Shown: piece after piece, positions 43,991 to 53,078 of the stretch
How the letters are laid out: every line of letters starts with the position of its first letter
Numbering within the stretch: the stretch's first letter is position 1
DNA from: Gordonia rhizosphera NBRC 16068
Lineage (GTDB): Bacteria; Actinomycetota; Actinomycetes; Mycobacteriales; Mycobacteriaceae
DNA length: 64,000 nucleotides
Reading direction: 5' to 3'
Assembly (NCBI RefSeq): GCF_000298195.1
Contig: NZ_BAHC01000135.1
Span: forward strand, 1-64,000
Position numbers and translations under genes: made by a program
Notes under the pieces: model-generated
The model's input: only the letters and a program-made list of their open reading frames with translations
Database searches by the model: none
What the model was told of the DNA's origin: nothing

Positions 43991-45076
43991 TCAGGAACCG
44001 GGCCACACGAAGTCGATGCGCGACAGTGTCAGGATCTGGTTGCGCGCCAGCCAGACCGGGCTCCCCGCCGGCTGTGTCGCGTAGAGCCCGTGAGCCGCCG
44101 ACACGACGCGGTCGAACTGGCTGGGCCAGTCGATCGAATCCGCGAGCTCGTCGAGGACGACTCGGCCACGGCCCAGGGCACGCCGCACATGGGTGTGGTC
44201 GGGAAGGAGATCGGATTTCGACGAGTTGCACGATTGGCACGACAGCACCAGATTCGACATACCGTCGAGTCCCACCCGCGACCACGGCAGTACATGATCG
44301 ACATGGCGTTCGGTCCGCAGCCGAGCGTCGCAGTAAAAGCACGATGATCCGAAGGCCTCGGCCAGAATCGCACCCGGGCGCTGGAGCGAGATCCGATCCG
44401 TACCGAACAGGTGGAACGCGAGATCTGGGCCCTCGTCGAGCAACCCCCGGTTCATCCGGCGAACGTCATCGACCCACGCGAGCTGGAAGGCCGGCTTGAG
44501 CAATGGTGCCAACCGGGCCAGTGTGGTGCCGACACCTCCGAAGAGGTGGAATCGGTTGTCGTGCTGGGCAATCACTTGGGCCGAATCGGTGCCCATCCAG
44601 GAGTCGTCGTAGAGGAATCTCTCACTGCCGGTGTGGCGTCCGACGTTCTGCAGCAGCTTCAGCGGATAGCGAACCAGCTTGTGCTTCACCGTTGTGCGCG
44701 CCTGGAGGTAGGCATCGGGCGCCTGACGTTGGGCGACCTCCAGCGGCACGCGGCGCCGCGGTGTCTCGGTCGCCTCGCGCAGTCCGGTGACCGCCCTGAA
44801 CACCACGCCGCGACCGTCATTGGACTGCCGTAATACGTGACCGTCGAGCGGCCGTAGCTGCCGCCAGTAGAGGTCCATCACCCGATGGGAGAGGTCGTCG
44901 AGGTCGATGGCGACGGGCTCGTCCGGATCGTCGGGCACCGACTCGACGGCAATGTCGAGCAGGGCGACCATCACCGCGAGCTTGTAGGTGGCCGTGCGCT
45001 GTCCGCTCTCGAGTACCGCGACGAGTCGCTGGCCGAGCGCCAACGGGTCGGAGGGTCCCGGCGGCGTCACCCTCAC
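43991..45076 (-). CDS. HNH endonuclease domain protein
   Basis: 361 residues. The C-terminal third holds a complete zinc-bound HNH site: CFYCDARL near 247 (first CxxC), RHVDHVLPWSR near 260, LVLSCQSCNSSKSDLLPDH near 276 (second CxxC and the N/H). The N-terminal two thirds resemble stand-alone HNH proteins of restriction or defence type but show no recognisable partner domain. Its GTG overlaps the stop of a TetR gene (GTGA at 45073-45076), which is unusual for an HNH nuclease. Function could be defence or DNA processing. Confidence 0.75.
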   Translation of the reverse strand: MRVTPPGPSDPLALGQRLVAVLESGQRTATYKLAVMVALLDIAVESVPDDPDEPVAIDLDDLSHRVMDLYWRQLRPLDGHVLRQSNDGRGVVFRAVTGLREATETPRRRVPLEVAQRQAPDAYLQARTTVKHKLVRYPLKLLQNVGRHTGSERFLYDDSWMGTDSAQVIAQHDNRFHLFGGVGTTLARLAPLLKPAFQLAWVDDVRRMNRGLLDEGPDLAFHLFGTDRISLQRPGAILAEAFGSSCFYCDARLRTERHVDHVLPWSRVGLDGMSNLVLSCQSCNSSKSDLLPDHTHVRRALGRGRVVLDELADSIDWPSQFDRVVSAAHGLYATQPAGSPVWLARNQILTLSRIDFVWPGS

Positions 45077-45708
45077 TCGGCGCCCGCGGTGATCGTCAAC
45101 CAGATCGTGCGGGACAGCGCGGCGATCAGCTCATCGTCGGATGTGTCGGTTCGCGGGTGCAGGACATGTTGTGTCACAGTTCGTTCCACCATCCAGGTGA
45201 GCCCGGCGATGGAGGCGGAGGTGACCGAATCATCGACCCTTCCGGCCGCTCGCCACTCGTCGACACGACCCGATGCGAAATCGATGAACTCGTCGATGCG
45301 GCCGAACCAGAACCCGGCGACGTCCGCGTCATAGGCCGCGGCCTCTCCGAGCGCCCGCATCAGCGGCCAGTGCTTGCGGAACTCGGCGACCATGTCCCCG
45401 ATGGCGCGGGCCACGCCGGCGACCCCGGCGTCCAGCGATGCGTCGTCGGCGAACCAGGAGGTCGGTGCCGCGAAGAACTCCGCCGATCCGACCTCCGCGA
45501 CCTCGATCAGCACCTGGCTCTTGTTGGGGAAGTACTGGTAGAAGTTCGTGCGCGACATCCCGGATTGCTCGGCGATGCGCTGTACCGGCAATTCCGTGAA
45601 CCGTTCGCCCGTCGCGAGCAACTCCTCGACGGCACCGAGAACCCGCTCGGTGACCTCGAGTCGATGTTCGCGGGCCTGCGCCGCCTGCGACCTGGTCACC
45701 GAAGCCAT
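45073..45708 (-). CDS. TetR-family regulator, divergent from FAD oxidoreductase
   Basis: 211 residues from ATG 45708. The HTH is intact: QAREHRLEVTERVLGAVEEL, FTELPVQRIAEQSGMSRTNF, YQYFPNKSQVLIEVAEVG. It resembles the group that controls oxidative degradation enzymes. It is divergent from the FAD oxidoreductase gene with a 106-bp spacer carrying an 8-bp inverted repeat near that gene's predicted start of transcription, so it probably represses it. It also overlaps an HNH gene. Confidence 0.88.
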   Translation of the reverse strand: MASVTRSQAAQAREHRLEVTERVLGAVEELLATGERFTELPVQRIAEQSGMSRTNFYQYFPNKSQVLIEVAEVGSAEFFAAPTSWFADDASLDAGVAGVARAIGDMVAEFRKHWPLMRALGEAAAYDADVAGFWFGRIDEFIDFASGRVDEWRAAGRVDDSVTSASIAGLTWMVERTVTQHVLHPRTDTSDDELIAALSRTIWLTITAGAE

Positions 45709-45731
45709 GCCGACGATGCTACGCGCCGCCC

Positions 45732-45792
45732 TTGACACCCACGTTGTACAGGCATAACGTCCTGTCTGACACGGTGTCGGACTGCGTGTCAG
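45732..45792 (+). promoter_or_regulatory. Promoter and operator of the FAD oxidoreductase gene
   Basis: TTGACA (45732-45737) and TAACGT (45755-45760) are spaced 17 bases apart as -35 and -10. Just downstream, CTGACACG-N11-CGTGTCAG (45766-45792) is a perfect 8-bp inverted repeat covering the expected start site, with an inner GACAC-G-GTGTC. This is a typical TetR operator position. Confidence 0.65.
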
Positions 45793-45814
45793 GGGTCGGC
45801 CGGGAGGAGCGGGT

Positions 45815-47236
45815 ATGAGCTCAGCCGTCGAGCAGTTCGACACCGTCATCATCGGTGGGCGGTGCGCCGGTTCGGCCACCGCCATCGCCCTGTGCCAGCG
45901 GGGGCTGCGTGTGCTGGTCATCGATGCTGCACACTTTCCGTCCGACACGCTGTCCACGCACCTGCTGTGGCCGTCCACGCTGGCCGAGGTCGCGGCGCTC
46001 GGCGCGCTACCGGCCGTCGAGGCGGCCGGAGCGCCGCGGCTGCCGCTTGCTGAGGCGATCCTCGACGACATCGGCTGGCGGACAGGGTATTCGACGGTCT
46101 CCGGGATCGACTACGCGATGTGTCTGCGTCGTACCCACCTCGACGCTGCGCTCGTCCGCACGGCCATCGACGCCGGCGCCGAGGTCCGCGAACGGTGTCG
46201 TGCGACCGGCCTGGTCTGGTACGACGGTCGTGTGGTCGGGGTCCGCTATACCGACGATGACGATGTCGAGCACGAGGTCCGCGCGCCGATCGTCGTCGGG
46301 GCCGACGGTCGCAAGAGTTTCGTCGCCGAACAGGTGGGCGCCCGTACCCCGAGTCTCACCTCCACGAGTGGCCGCTCCTGTTACTACGCCTACTGGTCGG
46401 ATGCCCGAACCGACTTGCGCCACATCGCCACCCAGTGGCGGGTCGGCCGCCTGCTCGGCGTCGCATTCCCGTGCGACGGCGGCGACCTGTTGTGCCTGCT
46501 GCAGCCGCCGACCGACCTCGACGACGAGTTCCGGGGACGCCGCGCCCAGGACGCCTACCTGCGCGGCATCGAGGCGATCCCGGGCCTGGCCCGTCGGCTC
46601 GACGGATGCGAACTGGTCTCCCGGGTGCGGTCCTGCACGGGGATCGAATCGTATTTCCGCCAGTCGTCGGGACCGGGTTGGGCGCTTCCCGGCGACGCGG
46701 GCCACTTCAAGGACCCGGTCACCGCGCAGGGCATCCGCGATGCGCTGCGCTACGGACGGTTGCTCGGTGAGGCCCTCGCACCGTGCCTGGGAGCCAGAAA
46801 CGGTGTCGATCCCGACGCCGTGGATCGCGCCACCGAGCAGTGGGCCACCGACCGCGAACGCGACTGCATCGACATCTACCAGTGGACGAACTTCCTCGCC
46901 TCCGCGATGCCACCGTCACCGCTCGAATACGAGCTCTACCACCTCGCGCGACGGGACCCGGAGGTCGCCGGGGTCTTCGCCGACATCTACAACCGGGTTC
47001 AGCCGCCGGCCGCGATGATGCCGCCCCGCACGCTCGTCGGAGCGCTGACCCGGGCACTGCGGCGACCGGATTCCTCCGCCCGCGACGTCCTCGCCGACCT
47101 GCGCTTCCAGCAGCGGCGGATGCTCGGGGACTGGCGGGAGAAGCGGCGTTTGCTGCGGTCGGCCGACGAGATCGACGCGCCACTGCTCGGTGATGACGTC
47201 GAGGACGAGGATCGGGCAGCCCTTCTCGGGGTCTAG
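45815..47236 (+). CDS. FAD-dependent oxidoreductase/monooxygenase, geranylgeranyl-reductase-like
   Basis: 473 residues. FAD-binding Rossmann motif DTVIIGGRCAGSATAIAL near 9 (GxGxxG variant GGRCAG), the second FAD motif APIVVGADGRKSFVAEQ near 155, and GWALPGDAGHFKDPVTAQGI near 288. The fold is that of aromatic hydroxylases and geranylgeranyl reductase-type dehydrogenases. The CAGSATA variant and the small C-terminal domain suggest a non-hydroxylating oxidoreductase or a monooxygenase of unknown substrate. Controlled by the divergent TetR. No other catabolic gene accompanies it. Confidence 0.82.
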   Translation: MSSAVEQFDTVIIGGRCAGSATAIALCQRGLRVLVIDAAHFPSDTLSTHLLWPSTLAEVAALGALPAVEAAGAPRLPLAEAILDDIGWRTGYSTVSGIDYAMCLRRTHLDAALVRTAIDAGAEVRERCRATGLVWYDGRVVGVRYTDDDDVEHEVRAPIVVGADGRKSFVAEQVGARTPSLTSTSGRSCYYAYWSDARTDLRHIATQWRVGRLLGVAFPCDGGDLLCLLQPPTDLDDEFRGRRAQDAYLRGIEAIPGLARRLDGCELVSRVRSCTGIESYFRQSSGPGWALPGDAGHFKDPVTAQGIRDALRYGRLLGEALAPCLGARNGVDPDAVDRATEQWATDRERDCIDIYQWTNFLASAMPPSPLEYELYHLARRDPEVAGVFADIYNRVQPPAAMMPPRTLVGALTRALRRPDSSARDVLADLRFQQRRMLGDWREKRRLLRSADEIDAPLLGDDVEDEDRAALLGV

Positions 47237-47367
47237 ACGCACCTGCCGGGGGCCCGGAATGTCCTGACAACGTTCGTTGTTATATTTCTCTGAAGTGATC
47301 ATTTGAGGTGGTGAAGATCGCGCTCATCGTTGTGCGCGAACACCGATGATCGCGTGCGGAGGTTTTG

Positions 47368-48624
47368 ATGACGGCGAACGCGACACAGGTGTCGGTGACC
47401 CCGGCGGCAATAGGTCCTGTCCTGCCCGCGGAGGATCGGTTCTACGCAGCCCCGGCGGGCGTTGACGTGCTCGCGCCGGGTGAGATCATCCGCAGCCGCC
47501 AGGTCGATCTGAAGACCAACTGGGCGTCCCACCACCGCTCCGACGCCTGGCAGCTCCTCTACCGGTCGACCGACCTGCATGGCGAACCCAGCGTTGCGGC
47601 CACGACGATCGTGCTGCCCCGCAAGCGCACGGACGGTCCACTGCGGCTGTTGTCGTTCCAGTCGGCCATCGACGCCGTGACGACGTGCTGCTTCCCCTCC
47701 TACGCCCTGCAGACCGGAGCCCAGTCGGCGCACACCATCGTGCCGATGGAGTTCCTCGTCGTCCGGCGCGCGCTCGCCAAGGGGTGGGCGGTGTCCATCC
47801 CGGACCACGAGGGCATGCTCGGCGCGTGGGGTGCGCCCCGCGAACCCGGCTACCGCACGCTCGACGGTATCCGCGCGGCGATGGCCTTCGACGAGACCGA
47901 CTTCTCGGCCGAGACACCCATCGGCCTCTGGGGCTACTCCGGCGGCGGGATGGCCACGGCCTGGGCGGCCGAGATGGCACCCTCCTACGCACCGGAGCTC
48001 GACATCGTCGGTGCGGTACTCGGCTCACCCGTGGGTGACATGAAATCGGCGCTGTTGCGCCTCAACGGCGGTCTGCACGCCGGCCTGCCGGTCATGGCGA
48101 TTGCCGGGCTGCGGCGCGTCTATCCCGAACTCGACAAGGTGATCGTCGAACACGCCACCGACCACGGCCGAGAGAACCTCGCCGAGATCGAGAACCTGCC
48201 GACACTGCAGGCGATCCGACGGTTCGCTCACCACGACATCGGGAAATACCTCGACATGCCGCTCGCCGACGTGCTCGAACTGCCCGAGATGGTCGAGATG
48301 ATGCGCGACCTCGAACTCGGCCACACCGCACCCACAGTGCCGCTGCTTGTGGTGCAGGCCGTGCACGACGAGATCATCAGCGTCGCCGACGTGGACCGGC
48401 AGGTCGAGCGCTACCGAGCCGGCGGAACACGGGTCACCTATGTGCGCGATCAGCTCAGTGAACACTATTCGCTGTTGCCGCTGTCCGGGCCGTTGGCGGT
48501 CGGCTGGCTGACCGACCGGTTCGAGGGCCGTCCGCAACAGGGCCGCGACCTCACGGCGATCGCCGGGCAGCGCAACCCGCGCGACCAGATCGCCCGACTG
48601 CGTCGGCGTCTGTCCGTGGCGTAA
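47368..48624 (+). CDS. Secretory-lipase-family (LIP) hydrolase
   Basis: 418 residues from ATG 47368, behind GGAGG. It matches the LIP family of triacylglycerol lipases known from Candida and actinobacteria: DAWQLLYRSTDLHGEP near 52, ALAKGWAVSIPDHEGM near 130, the nucleophile elbow GLWGYSGGGMATAWAAE near 185 and the acid in VVQAVHDEIIS near 330; the His falls in DQLSEHYSLLP near 370. No signal peptide is seen, unlike most family members, so it may act inside the cell. It is the last gene before the Nit1C cluster. Confidence 0.85.
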   Translation: MTANATQVSVTPAAIGPVLPAEDRFYAAPAGVDVLAPGEIIRSRQVDLKTNWASHHRSDAWQLLYRSTDLHGEPSVAATTIVLPRKRTDGPLRLLSFQSAIDAVTTCCFPSYALQTGAQSAHTIVPMEFLVVRRALAKGWAVSIPDHEGMLGAWGAPREPGYRTLDGIRAAMAFDETDFSAETPIGLWGYSGGGMATAWAAEMAPSYAPELDIVGAVLGSPVGDMKSALLRLNGGLHAGLPVMAIAGLRRVYPELDKVIVEHATDHGRENLAEIENLPTLQAIRRFAHHDIGKYLDMPLADVLELPEMVEMMRDLELGHTAPTVPLLVVQAVHDEIISVADVDRQVERYRAGGTRVTYVRDQLSEHYSLLPLSGPLAVGWLTDRFEGRPQQGRDLTAIAGQRNPRDQIARLRRRLSVA

Positions 48625-48658
48625 CCCCAGGCACGGCACAAGACAAACGCGCACAAGA

Positions 48659-48725
48659 CAAACGCGCACCCGCTCGGTTCGCGCGCAGGTTTGACGTGCG
48701 CGTTCACCAAACGGGTGGGCGTTTG
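48659..48725. repeat. Extragenic palindrome left of the Nit1C cluster
   Basis: CAAACGCGCACCCGCTCGGT ... (48659-48687) and its near-complement (48696-48725) form a long imperfect hairpin. A tandem AGACAAACGCGCACA precedes it. The left arm differs from that of the element at 56615-56701 by only two bases. It belongs to a repeated palindrome family and could also serve as a terminator for the lipase gene. Confidence 0.6.
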
Positions 48726-48785
48726 CGCGACGCCGGCGCCCGACCGCTCCATGTTACAGAGATCGGGCGCTCAATTATTCCGCGC

Positions 48786-48801
48786 GTAACCACCACGTAA
48801 T
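48786..48801 (+). promoter_or_regulatory. GlnR-box-like site before the Nit1C cluster
   Basis: GTAAC-N6-GTAAT lies 149 bases before the first Nit1C gene. It resembles the actinobacterial GlnR site (GTnAC-N6-GnAAC), which activates nitrogen-starvation genes. The second half deviates at its final base. Confidence 0.4.
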
Positions 48802-48949
48802 ACGCTGGGCGTGAACTGAATGTCGTAGCCGAGCAGGGCTACTCACCTCGATCCACCGGATCGACCATATCGTTCGAGGCAACGTCGCCCCACCCTCAGC
48901 ACCTGTTCCGGCGGGCCTGTGCCCGTCGCAGACATTCCAGGAGACCTCC

Positions 48950-49474
48950 GTGCCCTCATTCGACGACGCCATCACCGAGAACATCGCCAAGTCCCTCGCC
49001 GAGATCCCGCATCCGTCACTTCCCAAGGGCTCCAACATCTACGGCGGCACCAAGATCTTCCCCGACTACCAAGCCGAAGACGGCGAAACGTACTTCACAC
49101 TGGTGCACGGCATCGCCCACGAATCGTCGGTCTCCTTCGTGGCGGTCCTGCAGGCCACCCGCGCGCTGCGCAAGGGCTTCGAATCCGCCATCTACTTCTA
49201 CGGTCCCGGGGCCATCAACTGCCTTGCAACCCGCGGCTTTCCGAAGACGGGTGACTCCGGTTTCCCCGGCGAACAGAACATCAACGACTCGCTGGAGACC
49301 TTCATCTCCGAGGGCGGCACCGTCTTCTGCTGCCGCTTCGGACTCGCTCTGCACGGCGGCCGCGAGGAGGACCTCATCGAGGGCGTGATCCCGGCCCACC
49401 CGCTCGACGTGCAGGACGCGATCATCCACTACGCCCGCAAGGGCGCGATCATCAACTCGACCTACATGGTCTGA
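48950..49474 (+). CDS. MSMEG_0572/Sll0783-family nitrogen starvation response protein
   Basis: 174 residues from a GTG at 48950 with CAGGAG upstream. It contains SNIYGGTKIFPDYQAEDGE near 28 and HESSVSFVAVLQATRALRKG near 60, then FGLALHGGREEDLIEGVIPAHP near 125, the pattern of the MSMEG_0572/Sll0783 family. The family was named after genes induced by nitrogen limitation and invariably marks Nit1C clusters; its biochemical role is not established. It is the first gene of the cluster here. Confidence 0.93.
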   Translation: MPSFDDAITENIAKSLAEIPHPSLPKGSNIYGGTKIFPDYQAEDGETYFTLVHGIAHESSVSFVAVLQATRALRKGFESAIYFYGPGAINCLATRGFPKTGDSGFPGEQNINDSLETFISEGGTVFCCRFGLALHGGREEDLIEGVIPAHPLDVQDAIIHYARKGAIINSTYMV

Positions 49475-49512
49475 CCCGCTGCAGCACAGACGATTCCACA
49501 GCGAGGCACACC

Positions 49513-50412
49513 ATGACCAGAATCGCCGCGGTCGCGGCCAACTTCACCCGCGACCTCGAACAGAACTACGCGACCATCGCCGAATATGTGACCCGCGCCC
49601 GGGAGGACGGCGTCGAGTTCCTCGTCTTCCCGGAGGCGGCCATCGGCGGCTACCTGTCGTCGCTGGGCAACCACGGCGACACGGTGAAGAACACGACCCG
49701 TTCGCTGCCACCTGCCATCCGGCTCGACGGACCGGAAATCCAACGCGTGCAGTCGATCATCGGCGACATGCTCATCGCGATTGGGTTCTGCGAACTCGCG
49801 CAGGACGGTGAGACCCGCTACAACGCGGCCGCCGTCCTCGACGGCACGCAGATCTACGGCAGCTACCGCAAGGTGCACCAGCCGCTCGGGGAGAACATGT
49901 CGTACTCCTCGGGCACCGAGTACGGGGTCTACGACACCCCCGTCGGCCGCGTCGGCCTCCAGATCTGTTATGACAAGGCCTTTCCCGAGGCCGCGCGGGT
50001 GATGGCGCTCGACGGCGCCGAGATCATCGCCAGCCTCTCGGCGTGGCCCGCCGCGCGCACCGCCACCGCCGAGAACCTGCAGGAGGATCGCTGGACCTAC
50101 CGGTTCAACCTGTTCGACACCGCCCGCGCCCTCGACAATCAGGTCTTCTGGGTGGCGTCCAACCAGTCCGGCACCTTCGGGTCGTTGCGCTACGTCGGCA
50201 ACGCCAAAATCGTCGACCCGGGCGGTAACGTGCTGGCCACCACGCTGCTCGAGTCCGGGATGGCCGTGGCCGACATCGACATCCCCGCCACCTTCACCGC
50301 GATGCGCGGCGGCATGTTCCACTTGCGCGACCGCCGCCCCGACGCCTACGGTGCGCTCACCGAGCTCGACGCCACCGGGACCGGCAGATGGCGGGATCTC
50401 GCCCATGCCTGA
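49513..50412 (+). CDS. Nit6803-type nitrilase (Nit1C)
   Basis: 299 residues. The nitrilase triad is complete: Glu41 in FPEAAIGGYL, Lys120 in YRKVHQP and the nucleophile Cys152 in QICYDKAFPEAARVMAL. It belongs to the Nit6803 family of Nit1C clusters, which hydrolyse nitriles to acid and ammonia. The Nit1C cluster of Pseudomonas fluorescens NCIMB 11764 has been linked to growth on cyanide as nitrogen source, so HCN or small nitriles are candidate substrates. The gene follows MSMEG_0572-type by 38 bases. Confidence 0.95.
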   Translation: MTRIAAVAANFTRDLEQNYATIAEYVTRAREDGVEFLVFPEAAIGGYLSSLGNHGDTVKNTTRSLPPAIRLDGPEIQRVQSIIGDMLIAIGFCELAQDGETRYNAAAVLDGTQIYGSYRKVHQPLGENMSYSSGTEYGVYDTPVGRVGLQICYDKAFPEAARVMALDGAEIIASLSAWPAARTATAENLQEDRWTYRFNLFDTARALDNQVFWVASNQSGTFGSLRYVGNAKIVDPGGNVLATTLLESGMAVADIDIPATFTAMRGGMFHLRDRRPDAYGALTELDATGTGRWRDLAHA

Positions 50413-50719
50413 GATGACGTTCACCGTCCGATGGCCCGACGGCGCTGTGCAGGAGTGCTATTCGCCGAGCCTGGTCATGCACGATCACCTCGACGTCGGC
50501 GGGTGCTACACCGTCGACGACTTCCGCTCCCGCGCCACCACCGCCCTCGACGAGGCCGCCGAACGGGTCCGCGCGAAGTTCGGCTTCGCCTGCACGTCAG
50601 CCGCCGCGACCGCCGACGACATCAAGAACACCGCAACGCGATACGACGCAGGGGCCCTCGTCGAGGTCCTCGCGATGCACCCACCCCTACCCACCGCATC
50701 CCCACTGGAGACATCATGA
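50405..50719 (+). CDS. MSMEG_0570-family nitrogen starvation response protein
   Basis: 104 residues from ATG 50405, overlapping the nitrilase stop by 8 bases. MPEMTFTVRWPDGAVQECYSPSLVMHDHL and the conserved YTVDDFRSRATTALDEA fragment fit the MSMEG_0570 family of small proteins found only in Nit1C clusters. Its job is unknown. It is coupled to the flavin oxidoreductase gene by ATGA (50716-50719). Confidence 0.9.
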   Translation: MPEMTFTVRWPDGAVQECYSPSLVMHDHLDVGGCYTVDDFRSRATTALDEAAERVRAKFGFACTSAAATADDIKNTATRYDAGALVEVLAMHPPLPTASPLETS

Positions 50720-52002
50720 GCGCCACCGCTCATACCCCCCACATCCCGGTCGTCATCGTCGGTGCCGGACAGGCCGGACTCTCGGTCAGCTGGTATCTGG
50801 GCCGCGCCGGCATCGAGCACGTCGTGATCGAATCGAAGACCCCGACCCACGCCTGGGCCGATTCACGCTGGGACAACTTCACCCTGGTCACCCCGAACTG
50901 GCACTGCCGACTACCCGGATACGTCTACGAGGGTCCGGATCCCGACGGGTTCATGACCCGCGACGAGGTCGTGGAGTGGCTCGACGGGTGGCTGGACACC
51001 TTCACACCCCCGGTGCGCGAGCACACCACCGTCACCCGGCTGCGCCGGCCGAACGACACCGGGTTCGAACTCACCCTGAACTCCGACGCCGGTGAGGAAC
51101 TGATCACCTGCGATCAGGTCGTCATCGCGACGGGCGGCTATCCGCTGCCGGTGATCCCGCCGTTCGCCTCGTCGTTGAATCCGGCTGTCACCCAGATCCA
51201 TTCGGAGGAGTACTTCAACCCCGAGCAACTGCCCGACGGAGCTGTGCTAGTCGTCGGGTCCGGACAATCGGGCACGCAGATCGCCGAAGACCTGCACCTC
51301 GCCGGCAGACAGGTCCACCTCGCCATCGGCAATGCACCCCGCGTCGCGCGGTTCTACCGGGGCCGCGACTGCATGACCTGGCTCGCGGAAATGGGTCTCT
51401 ACGACACCCCCGCGCAACAGTATCCGGGCGGGAAGGCCGCGCAGGAGAAGACCAACCACTACGTCACCGGCCGCGACGGCGGACGCGACGTCGATCTGCG
51501 GCAGTTCGCTCGTGAAGGGATGCGCCTCTACGGCACGCTGACCGACGGCAAGGACGCCACGCTGCGGTTCGTCGAAAGCCTCACCGCGGCCCTGGACAAG
51601 GCCGACGCGGTCTACAACTCGATCTGCGCCGACATCGACCGCCACATCGAGGCCAACGCCATCGACGCCCCGCCGCCGTCCCGCTATGACCCGGTCTGGC
51701 GACCGGATTCCGATCCGACGGATCTCGACCTGGCCGCGGCGGGCATCACCAGCATCATCTGGGCGATCGGCTTCCGCCCCGACTACCGCTGGATCGAGGC
51801 GAGCGCCTTCGACGGCGGCGGTCGTCCCATGCAGACCCGCGGCGTCACCCAGGTCCCGGGGCTGAGCTTCATCGGCCTGCCCTGGATGCACACCTGGGGA
51901 TCGGGCCGATTCCTCGGCATCGACCGCGACGCCCGCCACATCGCCGACACCGTCGTCGACGCCCTCGGAGAGTCCCGGCTGCGGCTCGCCGCCGCCCAGT
52001 GA
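50716..52002 (+). CDS. MSMEG_0569-family flavin-dependent oxidoreductase
   Basis: 428 residues from ATG 50716. The N-terminus has a perfect FAD motif VVIVGAGQAGLSVSWYLGRA near 13; DSRWDNFTLVTPNWHCRLPG near 48 is typical of flavin monooxygenase-like enzymes; a second dinucleotide motif VLVVGSGQSGTQIAEDLHLAG near 177 binds NAD(P)H. IIWAIGFRPDYRWIE near 350 is the usual ATG-like closing motif. In the cluster it probably oxidises the compound made or released by the nitrilase or the radical SAM enzyme; its actual reaction is unknown. Confidence 0.92.
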   Translation: MSATAHTPHIPVVIVGAGQAGLSVSWYLGRAGIEHVVIESKTPTHAWADSRWDNFTLVTPNWHCRLPGYVYEGPDPDGFMTRDEVVEWLDGWLDTFTPPVREHTTVTRLRRPNDTGFELTLNSDAGEELITCDQVVIATGGYPLPVIPPFASSLNPAVTQIHSEEYFNPEQLPDGAVLVVGSGQSGTQIAEDLHLAGRQVHLAIGNAPRVARFYRGRDCMTWLAEMGLYDTPAQQYPGGKAAQEKTNHYVTGRDGGRDVDLRQFAREGMRLYGTLTDGKDATLRFVESLTAALDKADAVYNSICADIDRHIEANAIDAPPPSRYDPVWRPDSDPTDLDLAAAGITSIIWAIGFRPDYRWIEASAFDGGGRPMQTRGVTQVPGLSFIGLPWMHTWGSGRFLGIDRDARHIADTVVDALGESRLRLAAAQ

Positions 52003-52021
52003 GCGTGAAGAGAGTACCGAC

Positions 52022-53077
52022 ATGACGGTTTCCACCCGGGTCGACCTGGCCCTCCTCGGCATCCGCGGCACACCCCCGGTCAACCGGACCGGGGGAGCGG
52101 GCCCCACCGACGACGGCCACCTGATCGTCGACGGCCTCAACGCGGCGATCCCGCGGAACCCGAACAGCCCGTTCGTGTTCGACGGCGACCGCGTGCTCTA
52201 CGACGGCGTCGACTCCGGCCTCGACATCGCCACCATCGGTCGGCCCCGCTTCTACGACCTCACCACCGACGACGGCACCCCGTTCGAGAAGATCGCGAAA
52301 CTGCACGGCGCCAACGTGCTCGCCACCACCGTCGTGCAGACCTGCATCCGCTACGACGAGGATCAGCGCTGCCGGTTCTGCTCCATCGAGGAGTCGTTGC
52401 GCTCGGGGTCTACGATCGCCGTCAAACGCCCCGAGCAACTCGCCGCCGTCGCCCGCGCCGCCGTCGACCTCGATGGCATCACCCAGATGGTCATGACCAC
52501 CGGAACATCGGCCGGAAGGGACCGGGGAGCACGACATCTCGCACGCTGCGTACGTGCCGTGAAAGCCGCCGTACCCGACCTGCCGATCCAGGTGCAGTGC
52601 GAACCGCCCGCGGACCTGGCCACGATCACCGAGCTGCGTGAGGCCGGCGCGGACGCCATCGGCATCCACGTCGAATCCCTCGACGACGACGTCCGCCGCC
52701 GCTGGATGCCCGGCAAATCGGCGGTCCCGCTCGACGAGTACCGCGCCGCATGGGCGGAGGCGGTGCGCGTCTTCGGCCGCAACCAGGTGTCCACCTACCT
52801 GCTCGTCGGTCTCGGTGAGAACCCCGACGAGATGATCTGTGGCGCAAAAGAACTCGCCGACATGGGCGTCTATCCGTTCATCGTGCCGTTCCGGCCGCAC
52901 GCCGGCACCCTGGCCGTCGACGTCGACCGCGCGTCCGCACCGGAACCCGCGATCGTGGAGAAGGTCAGCCGCGAGGTCGCCGCCCACCTGCGGCTGATCG
53001 GTATGGCCGGTTCCGACCAGCGCGCCGGCTGCGCCGCCTGCGGGGCATGTTCGGTCCTGCAGAACGTGGGAGGCTGA
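52022..53077 (+). CDS. MSMEG_0568-family radical SAM protein
   Basis: 351 residues. The cluster motif is CIRYDEDQRCRFC near residues 113-125, a C-x7(8)-C-x2-C variant instead of the standard CxxxCxxC, which is characteristic of this family. VMTTGTSAGRDRGAR near 160, VQCEPPADL near 193 and IGIHVESLDDDVRRRWMPGK near 214 follow the radical SAM barrel. Four more Cys at the C-terminus (GCAACGACS) may bind a second cluster. In Nit1C it is assumed to build or modify the substrate; the reaction is not known. Confidence 0.92.
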   Translation: MTVSTRVDLALLGIRGTPPVNRTGGAGPTDDGHLIVDGLNAAIPRNPNSPFVFDGDRVLYDGVDSGLDIATIGRPRFYDLTTDDGTPFEKIAKLHGANVLATTVVQTCIRYDEDQRCRFCSIEESLRSGSTIAVKRPEQLAAVARAAVDLDGITQMVMTTGTSAGRDRGARHLARCVRAVKAAVPDLPIQVQCEPPADLATITELREAGADAIGIHVESLDDDVRRRWMPGKSAVPLDEYRAAWAEAVRVFGRNQVSTYLLVGLGENPDEMICGAKELADMGVYPFIVPFRPHAGTLAVDVDRASAPEPAIVEKVSREVAAHLRLIGMAGSDQRAGCAACGACSVLQNVGG

Positions 53078-53078
53078 C

